From Spirochaetia bacterium (GTDB lineage: Bacteria > Spirochaetota > Spirochaetia > Treponematales > Treponemataceae), in assembly GCA_900769985.1 (NCBI GenBank), contig CAAGIS010000235.1, positions 1-33,407 of the forward strand: a DNA stretch of 33,407 nt. Reading direction: 5' to 3'. The notes below the pieces were generated by a model that was given only the letters and a program-made list of their open reading frames with translations, ran no database searches and was not told the DNA's origin. Both the position numbers and the translations under genes were made by a program. Below, in pieces: positions 14,691 to 24,588 of the stretch (position 1 is the stretch's first letter; each line of letters opens with the position of its first letter).

Positions 14691-14721
14691 AAAAAGTCCT
14701 CAACTATAAATAAACTAAAAT

Positions 14722-14750
14722 ATTTTATTTTATATAATCGAATTTATCAA
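14722..14750 (-). promoter_or_regulatory. glmS promoter
   Basis: -35 TTGATA (14745-14750), 17-bp spacer, -10 TAAAAT (14722-14727), about 31 bp before the ATG. It allows glmS to be expressed apart from the envelope operon upstream. Confidence 0.55.
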
Positions 14751-14794
14751 GCGCCCGAAAATAAACTGTAAACAAACGGAAAATAAGTCAAAAC

Positions 14795-15661
14795 TCATTC
14801 ACCTTTAGCTTCGGCTCTTGTCCTTGCTTTTTCTGCTTTCTGCGTTTTTTTTGCCTGCTTATATTCTTCGAGGTCTTTTTTATACTGCGCTTTCATTTCT
14901 TCTTTCTGCTGCTTTTTAGCTTCCTGTTCCTGTTTTTTTGCTTCCTGCTCCTGCTGGCGTTCGGCAGCGCGCTGTCTTGCAATTTCTTTTGCTTCTTCGT
15001 CCTTTATGTAATAAAAAGAATTTTTACCTCTGTTTGAAATACGGCAGCCCAGCTGTGCATTGTAACTGAACACATGGTCAAACGGCTGCACTTTTGAATT
15101 TGTTCCAAGATTGCCCAAATCGTAAGTAAATTCGCCATTCAGCAAAATGCTGATTTTCTTTGTAACAGGAAATTCAAAACCGACAAACGCGCCGAGACCT
15201 ATTTCGTTATGATGATATTTGTCTGACAGCTGATACCTGTAATGAACCATCGGCGCTAAATCAAGTTTTACGACATCAAACAAAGGCACTGTCCAAATCG
15301 GCCCTAAATTAAAATTAAACGAATACAGAATAATCTGCTTTGAAATTTGAGCAACTTTGTTAAACTCATAATGATACGGATACATTACTTCTGCGCTCAA
15401 AATAAGATTAACAGGCAGATTGCCAGTCTGCACAGAATAATAAAGTCCGACCAAATCATCCTGCCATACAAAATTGCTTCTATCCGTCTTAGTCTGAATT
15501 CTTGTAACGCGCGACCAGCAAACGCCCCAGTTGTGCATCAAAAACGGCGCTTCCGGGTCATAAGGCTTTTGCGGCTTTACAAGTTTATCTGTTTCTGCAA
15601 AAATTCCTGCCAGACCAAAATACAACACGAACAGACAGGAAAATATTTTTTTTGCTTTCAT
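14795..15661 (-). CDS. Exported beta-barrel-like protein with charged C-terminal helix
   Basis: 288 residues from an ATG at 15661, chosen because AAGGAAG sits 8 bp upstream and the signal peptide (MKAKKIFSCLFVLYFGLAGIFA) begins there; a GTG 30 bp earlier is in frame. The mature part (~25-225) has alternating aromatic/hydrophobic strands with turns, as in small outer-membrane barrels (YSVQTGNLPVNLILSAEV; FVGFEFPVTKKISILLNGEF; FSYNAQLGCRIS). The last ~60 residues are a highly charged Lys/Glu/Gln helix, probably coiled coil (EAKKQEQEAKKQQKEEMK). It is the last member of the FN3 lipoprotein operon, so an envelope role with those proteins is likely. No named family recognised. Confidence 0.7.
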   Translation of the reverse strand: MKAKKIFSCLFVLYFGLAGIFAETDKLVKPQKPYDPEAPFLMHNWGVCWSRVTRIQTKTDRSNFVWQDDLVGLYYSVQTGNLPVNLILSAEVMYPYHYEFNKVAQISKQIILYSFNFNLGPIWTVPLFDVVKLDLAPMVHYRYQLSDKYHHNEIGLGAFVGFEFPVTKKISILLNGEFTYDLGNLGTNSKVQPFDHVFSYNAQLGCRISNRGKNSFYYIKDEEAKEIARQRAAERQQEQEAKKQEQEAKKQQKEEMKAQYKKDLEEYKQAKKTQKAEKARTRAEAKGE

Positions 15662-15694
15662 AAAATTCTTCCTTAAAATTTTCTTTCTCACTCT

Positions 15695-16072
15695 TTATTT
15701 TGCAATATGATAAAGAGAAAGCTTTTCTGTAGAATTTCCGTCAGTCCAGGTCAAATACAAAATTGAACCTCGTATATCCCATTCCGTGTTTATGGAACGT
15801 CCGTCACTCATAGCAAAAACCATTACGTTTTCAATTACGTTATAAGTACCGTCATACATCTGCTTTGTATTATTTGAGTCGTAAATCGTAGCGCTAAAAG
15901 TCAAGTCATTATTGAACGTAATCTGATTACCATTGTTATCTGCCCATTTTCCGTAAATTGGATTAGGTGAATAACACGAAAAAAGCATCAGGGTGCACAC
16001 AAACACTACAGCAAACACAGATTTATTCTGCAATTTATTCTTAAAAAGATTTTTTTTAGTTAAATTTTTCAT
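15695..16072 (-). CDS. Small lipocalin-like lipoprotein
   Basis: 125 residues. A long positively charged N-terminus is followed by a hydrophobic stretch and lipobox LFSC (Cys33). The mature ~90 residues have the pattern of short lipocalin-like or META-like beta-barrel domains: GKWADNNGNQITFNNDLTFSATIYD, YDGTYNVIENVMVF and ILYLTWTDGN. Function is unknown. Its Shine-Dalgarno (AAGGA) lies within the last codons of the FN3 lipoprotein gene three bases upstream, so translation is coupled. Confidence 0.7.
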   Translation of the reverse strand: MKNLTKKNLFKNKLQNKSVFAVVFVCTLMLFSCYSPNPIYGKWADNNGNQITFNNDLTFSATIYDSNNTKQMYDGTYNVIENVMVFAMSDGRSINTEWDIRGSILYLTWTDGNSTEKLSLYHIAK

Positions 16073-16075
16073 ACT

Positions 16076-18319
16076 CTATTTTCCTTCTTCGCCTACTTTC
16101 CAGTCTACATTTACGCTTCCTTCAAAACCAGAGCGGGTAATTACATAAGAACCGCCGCCGGCAGCTCCGCCTTTTATTTTTAAACTGTTATAATTTACGC
16201 TGCCAGGATACATACCTTTACAGTCTACAGTTCCGTCCATTGAACCGCTGGCATCCATACTTGCACTTGTATTTGTATCGCCGTTTAAGAAAAAGTAATA
16301 TCCGTTTGCAGCATCTCCATTTGCATAGAAATCTGCATAATTTGTATAATGCATTTTAATTCGTGCACCCAAACCTGCAACACTTGCATTATACGACAAA
16401 TTACCTGACAAAGTTCCGTCTGCAGATTCAGAACCAAGCTTATCCATATCGTTTGACTTATGCATAAGTGTAAGCTTTTTCTGAGAACTCATTACAGTTT
16501 TGTTGTATTCTCTCATATACTGGTTTGCAGTAAGCGCACCCCAGCCTTCTTTTGTCTCAGAATAATTACCGCCTTGCAAAAGACTGTTTAACGAGAGAAC
16601 TTTGTAATAATAATAGACACCTGCTTTCATATTTTCGTCATTATCAAAATACTCAAGTCCTGTAACAGGTTCTTCCGTAATCTTTTTAAAGCCTGAGTCT
16701 TTTTTTGCAGAACGGTAAATATAATATCCGCCGTCTGCATCGTTTTCGGCAGGTGGCTGCCATGCAATTTTTACAGGGAAAACGCCGTTCGGGTTTGCCA
16801 TCGAGTCATCATCTGTATAACCTGCAATATACTGCGCTTTTGAAACCTGCACGTCTTTTGCCTGGAACGGAACAGGCGCACAAGCCTCGCTTTCTGCAGA
16901 CTCTACGCCGTCTTTATTTACAGTAACTACTTTGAAAAATTTGCAGCCACTCTTATTAAAATCTGTCCTGTAATATCCGTCCGAAGCTATAAGAGTTGAT
17001 TCAGAAACCTCGGCTATATAACCATAGCCCGAATCTTTATTCTGAGAACCTTTTATCTTATACGTATATTCATTGTAGTCATCATAAATTCCAGAATTAG
17101 AAAGACAATCTTTTGAACCTAATGCTGCACTAAACGTAATAATACAGTTGTCTGGATTACTTGAGTTCTTTAATACACTTATATCGTCTGGAGGAGACAA
17201 GAGATAGCCCTCTGCAGGCTCTTTAGAAGTCCTGCTAGAATCAGAGAACGGACCTTTGATTTTTTCTGCATTCTCTCCCTCTCCTTCAACTTTAAACGCC
17301 TGAACTTGATAATAATAATATACGTTTGGCTTAAGCGATTTTGTATCTGTATAAGAAAGGGACGTCACTTCTCCGTTAACCAGCGTATAAGAAGAATCTT
17401 TTGAACTTGTCCTGTACACTGCATATTTAATTCCTTCACCAGAGACTGCAGTCCATGTTATCGAGATAGAATTATTTGTCTCACCGCGTCCTTTTCCATC
17501 TTCAACTTTTACATCTTTAACTATTCCAGGCGCGCCATCTTTTAACGCATAACCGAGCGCAAGTCCACTTGAAATACTAGAAGCCGCACTTGTACGCGCC
17601 TTTACTGTGTAATAAAAATCAACACCCTGGTATTCAGAAGAAATAATGTCTTCGCAGAAATTCTGATTTGAAGTTACATATTTTATAAACACTGGAGAAC
17701 TTCCATCGCTGCTTTGGGAACGGTAAATGTCATAATACGATGCGTTTTCTGTCTTGTCCCACCTTACGACAATCTTTTCCTGCGATTCGCCGAGACTTGC
17801 CGTTACGTTTGCAGGCGGTGCAAGCAAAAACGCTTCTTCTGAAACTGTAAAATCGCTTGACTCGTATTTTAAGCGAGGATTTTCTGCACATACTCGGTAA
17901 AAATATCTGTAAGAATATTCTTCGTCAGTATATTTTGGATTTTTTAAAATCGTATCTGTATAACTTGTTCCGTAAAGACGCTGGCAAAGCGGCAAAACTT
18001 CAAACTCACCGTCATCAGGAACTATATAATTGCCGGCACTGTCTTTTTCTACCGCCAGAGCGCGCTCAAGCCTGTAAGACGTTGCACCTTCAACTGCAGA
18101 CCATGCAACATTTATTGTCGTCGGAAACTCCGCCTGCGAAACAAAAATCTGCCCTGGCGCATCAAGTTTTTCTATCTCAACAGCAGGTACAACAAGCTTT
18201 ACAAGTGAACTCGAAGTACTCTGCATCGGCACGCGGTTTTCAAACAAGTCAGAGCAAGACAAAAGAACTGTCAAACACAAGAGCACTGCCACAAGCTGAA
18301 ATTTTATAGAACGCTTCAT
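16076..18319 (-). CDS. Fibronectin type III repeat lipoprotein
   Basis: 747 residues. The lipoprotein signal has VLLSC (Cys22). About five FN3-like modules follow, each with a Trp in strand B and a Tyr-rich strand F: around 52-155 (INVAWSAVEGATSYRLERA), 165-255 (IVVRWDKTENASYYDIYRS), 265-365 (ISITWTAVSGEGIKYAVYR), a less clear one at ~375-480, and ~490-585 (VKIAWQPPAENDADGGYYIYR). The last ~135 residues form a separate Gly/Ser/Thr-rich beta domain (GNLSYNASVAGLG; GDTNTSASMDASGSMDG) unlike FN3. Such proteins are usually surface or periplasmic binding scaffolds; the ligand is unknown. AAAGGAGG precedes the ATG, and the gene starts 12 bp after the larger FN3 gene. Confidence 0.85.
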   Translation of the reverse strand: MKRSIKFQLVAVLLCLTVLLSCSDLFENRVPMQSTSSSLVKLVVPAVEIEKLDAPGQIFVSQAEFPTTINVAWSAVEGATSYRLERALAVEKDSAGNYIVPDDGEFEVLPLCQRLYGTSYTDTILKNPKYTDEEYSYRYFYRVCAENPRLKYESSDFTVSEEAFLLAPPANVTASLGESQEKIVVRWDKTENASYYDIYRSQSSDGSSPVFIKYVTSNQNFCEDIISSEYQGVDFYYTVKARTSAASSISSGLALGYALKDGAPGIVKDVKVEDGKGRGETNNSISITWTAVSGEGIKYAVYRTSSKDSSYTLVNGEVTSLSYTDTKSLKPNVYYYYQVQAFKVEGEGENAEKIKGPFSDSSRTSKEPAEGYLLSPPDDISVLKNSSNPDNCIITFSAALGSKDCLSNSGIYDDYNEYTYKIKGSQNKDSGYGYIAEVSESTLIASDGYYRTDFNKSGCKFFKVVTVNKDGVESAESEACAPVPFQAKDVQVSKAQYIAGYTDDDSMANPNGVFPVKIAWQPPAENDADGGYYIYRSAKKDSGFKKITEEPVTGLEYFDNDENMKAGVYYYYKVLSLNSLLQGGNYSETKEGWGALTANQYMREYNKTVMSSQKKLTLMHKSNDMDKLGSESADGTLSGNLSYNASVAGLGARIKMHYTNYADFYANGDAANGYYFFLNGDTNTSASMDASGSMDGTVDCKGMYPGSVNYNSLKIKGGAAGGGSYVITRSGFEGSVNVDWKVGEEGK

Positions 18320-18331
18320 TTTTTTCCTCCT

Positions 18332-21300
18332 TTAGTCGTCTGCCGACGTTCTGACTTGCCACCAATCATCACTGTAAACCGGAACTCCATCTATTTTAGA
18401 AGTTACAGGATCTTTACGACCTTCCCCAAGCCCATAAGGAAACCATTGTAAATATAACGTCTTATTATTATCTGCCGTATAAGTTTCATCATAACTAGTA
18501 TTGTAACTTGTATCAGTTCTAGTCGTTGCCACAACAATCTTATCTTTATCTTCCGTACTTGTTGTATGAGTATATTGAATACACAAATTGAATTTTTGAG
18601 TTATTCCTCCGAAAAAACCTATACAATCCGTACTTCCAGCTTTTAACCAAACATTTCCCTGATATGATGGCAATCCTAAATTATGAGTCACATTAATTGC
18701 ATTCCAAGGGAAATTAGTTAAAGCGTTCCCCTGAGCAGAGTCACCCGAAGATGTTGTTGCCATTTTTATTGTCCACTCACTATTTAAACTACTTTCAGAA
18801 CCAATTGCTCCGCCTCTAAAAATATGAGTATATAAAGCATCATCTGTTCCATAACTCATTTTTCTAGTAGTACCTGGGTGTCCAAGAACATAATTACCTT
18901 GAACACCATTCAAGTATTTCGTACCACCATCAGGTACACCGACAGAATAAGTAGCATCCGCAATAATCAGCATAATTGCTTTTACAAATTCATCATCAGA
19001 AATCTTCCTGTATGTATAAACAGGAATTTTGCTTGCAGCATCATTGCGGTCTGTATTATCAAATTCACCGAGCGCAGTAACTACTTCACCATATTTACCT
19101 TCTCGTTTTGCAACAAGCTTATAATAATGCTTGTAATCACGCTGGACTTTTAAAAGACCGTTATGAGTTCCTGTTATTGCATCTGCCTGACCGCTTGCAC
19201 GTGTAAGTCGTTTTGTCGTTGTAAATTTAGAACCATTATTCAATGCCGTAATTTTCATAGAAGAATTTCCATACATCTCATAACTTACATCGTACCAGTT
19301 CTTAGTTTTAGTAGTAACATTGCCTTCTTTAGAAATTTCTGCAATCGTAAACCACTCGCTTGAGCAGTTAAGGTTTTTCACCATAATTTCATAACTGTCA
19401 GGCGCATGCTTTCTTGTATTTGCATCCCACAACGTCCAGAATATTTTTTCTGAGAACGACTCGTTTGAAGCAGTCGGTTGTTCTGCGACAAGATTTCCAG
19501 CAGACAAAGCAAACTGATAGCCCATATTGTTCTGTTCACCATAAATCTCATCGCCATCAGTCTGCGCTGCTTCATAAGCAATGTATGTATCTTCAAAATT
19601 AGCTTCATTACCCTGCTTGTATGAAATCATAAACTCAAACTTTTTATCACGGCTGTCTTGAGGAGGAACAAAATCTATTTTCTCATCACCGCTAGAAAGC
19701 TGACCAAATGCCGTCCATTTTGTATCGTCATCCCCGACTTTTCGGTAAAAAAACTGCGGGAATGTTGCCGATGAAGTATTAGGTTTTTCCCATGTAACTT
19801 CAATTTTATCTGCATAATCTGCTTTTGAAGCAAGAGTTTTAATGCCGTAGCCGTTTGTATAACCTTTTGCGCTTACGTCATCTTCATTTTGATATACAAT
19901 CTTAAAATCTTCAAACGGATTGTCGTTCAGATTTTTTACAGGCATAACTGTATAATCGTATTCAAGACCAACATCAATTTTTTCCTGATTTGTCTGATAC
20001 AAAGATGTTGTATCACTTGCAGCGCAGTATTTGTCGCTTATATTAATTACCCCAGAATTTGACGTCAGCACAGTCCTTCCGTTGCCGACAGATTCTCCGT
20101 TGTTTGTAACGTTACCGCCAGCGCTTACTGTAATATAGTCAATTTTGTCTTCTTCTTCACCAAGCTTTGTGCGTGGACATATACGCCTTATAACATAACC
20201 TACAGCGCCTTCTATTGCATTCCAGCTTACGTTTATCTGCTTGTCATAAGCTGCCTTGCTGGTAGTAAGCGCAATTTCTGCAGGTCCTAAAACTTTTACA
20301 GAAACACTGCCTTGTGTAGACGACTCGCTATTCGTCACATCATTAGAAGCCTCTACTATAAGTTCACTTGCAGCGCCGGCATTTTTTGCAGATACGACAG
20401 GTTTTGAACCACTGTAATCAAAGCCTGCAATGTTCTTTTTTATCTTAAGAATAAATTCTTTGCCGTCTATGCACTTAACATCATAATCACCAAATGATTT
20501 TTCAACGATACTGCTTGATTCATCTATCATATCTGACTGTAGAATCTCATAAGGCTCGCTGCCATATTTAACAGTGTATTTAATGCCATGACTTAAAGAA
20601 CCTTTTTCAAGGTATTCAGCGTTGTGCATGACAGTGTTCCATTTTACAGTAATTGAATCATAATCAATTTCAGAAGTATCAAAACTTACAACAGGAGTTC
20701 CGAGCGTGTATGCTTTTACAGTATTTGACGGAACGTCGGATATTTGATCATTAGATGCATACACTGTATATGAATATGCTTTGCCAGATTCAATTTCATT
20801 ATCAGTATATGTTCCGCCTATCAATTTGTCAGAATCTACAGAAACAGCTGTAATTGAATTATCTATACTTCCTTCGTTATCAAGTGTATATCTGACAAGT
20901 TTGTAGTTTACGTTGTCTTTTGCCGCCCACTTTATAATAACTTTGTCTTTATAGCCGTCTTCTACTTTTATATTAGGTACAATGTCAACATCGCCGTCTG
21001 ATATAAGTTTAGAACTTATGTCATCTATATGAGTGAGGCTTTTTTCTTTTATTGTATCTACGTTTTGATTCGGATCAGAAACCTCTGACTTTTCAGATTT
21101 TGGTACGATGTAGAATGAATACCTGTAATATCCACGTACAGATTCAGGATTTGTTTTTAAATCAAATGTCAAAGGAACAGATTTTATTTCTTCAAGCGTA
21201 TCAAAATAACAACTGCCGTCTTGTTTTGCAATAAAAGAATCTGTGCCATCTCCAGTTGCCGACTCTAATGTTTTGTGGTTTTGCAGCAGCATATAAACAT

Positions 21301-22612
21301 ATTCATTTTCTTTGCCAAGAGAATCCCACGCTGTCGTAATTTCAAGTCTTGCAGCAATTTTTGTTTTTACAGTGACAGTTTCTGCTTCTGTTTCAGTTTC
21401 TGCCTCTTCATAATCATATTCTATTGACGACGAAAAAATACGCGGAACAGATGCTGCCCACCCTGTCTGTGCAGTTGTTTTTTTATCATCACTTACAGGA
21501 GAAAGCCGCTCACCTTTGCTGTTATAATAATTATCAGTGCAGGCAAATACTTTATATGTATATTTTTTACCGCGTTCAACTTTATTGGGTTCGACAAGAT
21601 CTGAATAAGTTATAACATCGCCTTCTTTGTAGTTGTCAAACTCTGGAGAGTCTTTACCGATTTCTTGTATCGGGTTCTTTCCATTGTAATTAAACGGAAT
21701 GTATTTAACAAGTTCATCATACTCACCAGTACTATCGTTTAATTTGGATATCTTAAAATACAGAGGTCTGTCTTCGTAACTTGCCTGATTTGCACCGCCA
21801 GAACCAGATTCAACTAAAATTTTTACCATAGGCGGCAATGTTATATTAATATCAATTCTATCGTCGCGAGTTCCCTCAGAAACAGTAAACTTAGGCACTG
21901 CAGGGGTCAGCGATACTACTGTTTCTGAGTCAAGTTTAAGGCTCTTTTCAATAGACTCGCCATCGCTGCCAAGGTAAGCTTCTACTTCATAAAAATATTT
22001 TGTACCAGAAGAAAGTCCGTCAAACGTACAAAAAGTTTCCGTTGTTCCTGCAAGAGTTTTTCGTCCGACTTCGTTACTTTTTGAGTCATAGCAAATTGCA
22101 GTAAAGTGAATGTCGTCAAGGTAAGTTTTTCTGTTCAAGTTTTCCATAAACCAGTAAACTGTCGCAGAAGTCTGATCTTCTTGAATTGACGTAATCTGAG
22201 GAGTTGCAAGAGATGTTCCGTATACAGCAAGACTCTTGTCAGAAACTTCGCCAAGTCCGTTTACGGTTGCAACTTTAAAATATCCACTGTAACCAGATGG
22301 CACGGCAAGTTCTATATAAGTATTGTCATTTGTAGTTTCGTTTATCTGTACGTATTCATCAAACGGCGTACTGGCACTGTAAATATAGTAGCATTTTGCA
22401 CTTGAAGTTCCTGTCCATGTAAGGCGGATTTTTCGCTTTAACCCATGCGTTGCCGTAATATTTGACGGCGCTGCCAGAGCAGACTTTATTTCCGTATTAT
22501 TCTGCGACATCTGCGGAACAGGCAGCATTTCCTTACAGCCGGCAATAAAAAAAGCCAGGCACATAATAAAAACAGAGTTTATATTTGTCTTTTTAAAAGG
22601 TGATTTTTTCAT
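18332..22612 (-). CDS. Very large fibronectin type III repeat lipoprotein
   Basis: About 1,426 residues from the ATG at 22612, chosen because the signal (MKKSPFKKTN... FIAGC) begins there; a TTG 36 bp upstream is also in frame. No Shine-Dalgarno is seen before either. After the lipidated Cys come many divergent FN3-like modules, recognisable by repeated 'I.LTW....SAKCYYIY', 'VIIKWAAKDNVNYKLVRY', 'ITVKWNTVMHNAEYLEKG' and 'INVSWNAIEGAVGYVIRR' strands, with Tyr-rich F strands such as YTYKVFACTDN and YSYTVYASND. The final ~300 residues are not FN3-like and end in a Trp/Tyr-rich domain (YLQWFPYGLGEGRK; DDWWQVRTS). It is the first gene of a four-gene envelope operon and probably a long surface or periplasmic scaffold; binding partner unknown. 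Confidence 0.85.
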   Translation of the reverse strand: MKKSPFKKTNINSVFIMCLAFFIAGCKEMLPVPQMSQNNTEIKSALAAPSNITATHGLKRKIRLTWTGTSSAKCYYIYSASTPFDEYVQINETTNDNTYIELAVPSGYSGYFKVATVNGLGEVSDKSLAVYGTSLATPQITSIQEDQTSATVYWFMENLNRKTYLDDIHFTAICYDSKSNEVGRKTLAGTTETFCTFDGLSSGTKYFYEVEAYLGSDGESIEKSLKLDSETVVSLTPAVPKFTVSEGTRDDRIDINITLPPMVKILVESGSGGANQASYEDRPLYFKISKLNDSTGEYDELVKYIPFNYNGKNPIQEIGKDSPEFDNYKEGDVITYSDLVEPNKVERGKKYTYKVFACTDNYYNSKGERLSPVSDDKKTTAQTGWAASVPRIFSSSIEYDYEEAETETEAETVTVKTKIAARLEITTAWDSLGKENEYVYMLLQNHKTLESATGDGTDSFIAKQDGSCYFDTLEEIKSVPLTFDLKTNPESVRGYYRYSFYIVPKSEKSEVSDPNQNVDTIKEKSLTHIDDISSKLISDGDVDIVPNIKVEDGYKDKVIIKWAAKDNVNYKLVRYTLDNEGSIDNSITAVSVDSDKLIGGTYTDNEIESGKAYSYTVYASNDQISDVPSNTVKAYTLGTPVVSFDTSEIDYDSITVKWNTVMHNAEYLEKGSLSHGIKYTVKYGSEPYEILQSDMIDESSSIVEKSFGDYDVKCIDGKEFILKIKKNIAGFDYSGSKPVVSAKNAGAASELIVEASNDVTNSESSTQGSVSVKVLGPAEIALTTSKAAYDKQINVSWNAIEGAVGYVIRRICPRTKLGEEEDKIDYITVSAGGNVTNNGESVGNGRTVLTSNSGVINISDKYCAASDTTSLYQTNQEKIDVGLEYDYTVMPVKNLNDNPFEDFKIVYQNEDDVSAKGYTNGYGIKTLASKADYADKIEVTWEKPNTSSATFPQFFYRKVGDDDTKWTAFGQLSSGDEKIDFVPPQDSRDKKFEFMISYKQGNEANFEDTYIAYEAAQTDGDEIYGEQNNMGYQFALSAGNLVAEQPTASNESFSEKIFWTLWDANTRKHAPDSYEIMVKNLNCSSEWFTIAEISKEGNVTTKTKNWYDVSYEMYGNSSMKITALNNGSKFTTTKRLTRASGQADAITGTHNGLLKVQRDYKHYYKLVAKREGKYGEVVTALGEFDNTDRNDAASKIPVYTYRKISDDEFVKAIMLIIADATYSVGVPDGGTKYLNGVQGNYVLGHPGTTRKMSYGTDDALYTHIFRGGAIGSESSLNSEWTIKMATTSSGDSAQGNALTNFPWNAINVTHNLGLPSYQGNVWLKAGSTDCIGFFGGITQKFNLCIQYTHTTSTEDKDKIVVATTRTDTSYNTSYDETYTADNNKTLYLQWFPYGLGEGRKDPVTSKIDGVPVYSDDWWQVRTSADD

Positions 22613-22860
22613 ATTATAAAATTTAGCAACACAATAAACATTAGTCAACTAATTTGACAAAAATTCAAATTTTGTAATATTTACTACCGTTCGTTAGGAA
22701 AATTAGAAGAAAAAACTTATTAAAAAAACACAGCAGATAATGATGAAATTTTCAGACACAATCACAAAATATTTCATCTTCAACGTCAAAAATACTTTAA
22801 AAAACTATACTATTATAGTAGAATTACACTAATACGGTTGCAGATTTTTCGAGGTGATTT

Positions 22861-24579
22861 ATGAATATAAAAGACATTCAAGAACATATTTCTTCATACA
22901 GTAAACAGACAGAAAACATTTTTGTAAACCTTGCAGAAAAGTTCCCGGCGCTTTTAAATAAAGACGAAAGTTCGGCATTGAACCACCTTCTTTCTATGTT
23001 CAATACCCTCGATACAATGAATAAAAGCGTGACAGAACTTGAAAAAGGCTTTTTTTCATCTTACGACCAGAAGTACCAGCCACTGTTTGAATCGCTCAAT
23101 AAAAAAATCGAAGACCTCTCAAACGTAAACAACAACGTCAAAAAAATCAAAGACAACTCCGAAGAAATGGAACTTATCGCACTCAACGCAATGGTTATTT
23201 CAATTAAATCAGGCGAACGCGGAAGGGCATTCAGCAGTATTACAGAAAGTTTAAAACAGCTTTCTACCGACATGAACATTTACTCAAACAAACTGCTCGA
23301 AGAAGAACAGCAACTTTTAAAACAAATCCATACATTAAAAGAAGTTTTTGATGGAATAATGAACTCACAGAGGAACTTGTCAAATGCCGGCAGTGCTTCT
23401 TCTACAGACGTTTCAAACCTCATTCAAAAGGCATCTGCTCCGTTAAACGAAATAAAAGACATCATAAATTCAGTCTATCCGCCGATTCAGTCTGCAATGG
23501 AAGGTCTACAGCTTCAGGACATCATACGGCAGGCAATGGATTCAATTCTCCTTTGCCTCAACGAGTGCACACAGATTGAGCATGTTTCAGAAATCAACGA
23601 CACAGTGCTCGACAACATTACATTCAACATCGCGCTTTTAAAACTTTCAACTTCCGTACTTGAAGACATCTGTAAAAACATCAAAAAGAGCATCGACATT
23701 TTCAAAAACAACTGGGACACTGTTTCAAATACACTCAATCAAGTTGAACCAAAGCGTTCTTCTTACGTCAATAAATTTCTTGACAAACAGAACCTTGACT
23801 CTGACAATATTTACGCCAACATGACAAAAATCAACGGACATTTTTCTGAGATTCTTACACAGTTTGGCGTATACCAGGCAAACCAGAAAAACCTCGAGCG
23901 AAACTGCAATGTAATCAACGAAAAAGCTCACCAGATGTACGCAGTATTTGAAGCGCTCAAACCTATTATCGACAGGCTTCATCACGTGCGCATCCTGCAG
24001 CAGATTGAAGTTGCAAAAAATCCGGCAATCTCGGCTGTAAAAGATTCCGTAATCGACATGGACAATCTCATTTCATCTGCAAACGATTCTCTAGACGAAA
24101 TGCAGGAAATGCTGACTGAATTTATCGCAGGCATTAAGTCTTTGCTTGAAGAATTTACAAAAGCAACTAGAACAGACAGTCTAGAAATGAACGAAATCAG
24201 AATAGAAAAAAATTCTTTCTTTCAGGAATTCCGCAATGTGCAGGACAAGCTTACTATGATTATGAATTCGTTTAACGTATTCCCTGCAGGATTTGAACAG
24301 CAGTACATTTCTGTTCAGAACAACTTGAATACGCTTTCAGAAATTTACGACAGCCTCAGAAAAATGATTGTTACTATTGCCGAAGAAAGCATGAAACTGG
24401 AAACAAGAAAAATGCAGTATCTTGAGCGCCTTAACATTACTTCTTGGGAACTTAAAGATGACAGGCTCAAAAATCTTGTAAAGCACTTTACGATTACGGC
24501 ACACAAAGAAGAAGCAGGTCAAATCGGCAATTTTGGTGTAGAAGACGGAATCGAATCTGGAGAAATTACATTTTTCTAA
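22861..24579 (+). CDS. Soluble chemoreceptor-like protein with CheZ-like DxxxQ motif
   Basis: 572 residues, almost all helical, no membrane segment. Residues ~85-140 contain an MCP-like signalling hairpin tip (EEMELIALNAMVISIKSGERGRAF), a variant of the chemoreceptor 'LALNAAIEAARAGE.GRGF' pattern. At 216-224 the sequence LQLQDIIRQ carries D220-x3-Q224, the same spacing as the catalytic Asp and Gln of the CheZ phosphatase. A related HVRILQQIEVAK lies near 375. The C-terminal half is long coiled coil. It likely interacts with CheA/CheW or CheY-P in chemotaxis, a reading supported by cheD starting 9 bp downstream. GAGGTGAT precedes the ATG. Phosphatase activity is only an inference from the motif. 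Confidence 0.7.
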   Translation: MNIKDIQEHISSYSKQTENIFVNLAEKFPALLNKDESSALNHLLSMFNTLDTMNKSVTELEKGFFSSYDQKYQPLFESLNKKIEDLSNVNNNVKKIKDNSEEMELIALNAMVISIKSGERGRAFSSITESLKQLSTDMNIYSNKLLEEEQQLLKQIHTLKEVFDGIMNSQRNLSNAGSASSTDVSNLIQKASAPLNEIKDIINSVYPPIQSAMEGLQLQDIIRQAMDSILLCLNECTQIEHVSEINDTVLDNITFNIALLKLSTSVLEDICKNIKKSIDIFKNNWDTVSNTLNQVEPKRSSYVNKFLDKQNLDSDNIYANMTKINGHFSEILTQFGVYQANQKNLERNCNVINEKAHQMYAVFEALKPIIDRLHHVRILQQIEVAKNPAISAVKDSVIDMDNLISSANDSLDEMQEMLTEFIAGIKSLLEEFTKATRTDSLEMNEIRIEKNSFFQEFRNVQDKLTMIMNSFNVFPAGFEQQYISVQNNLNTLSEIYDSLRKMIVTIAEESMKLETRKMQYLERLNITSWELKDDRLKNLVKHFTITAHKEEAGQIGNFGVEDGIESGEITFF

Positions 24580-24588
24580 ACAGCAAAG

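Noticed and set aside
14691..14794. glmS ribozyme/riboswitch
   Set aside because: Only 104 AT-rich bases upstream, taken up by a promoter; no ribozyme core is visible.
22606..22648. TATAAT directly before the ATG of the large FN3 gene as its -10 box
   Set aside because: It abuts the ATG, would start transcription inside the gene, and no -35 lies at proper spacing.
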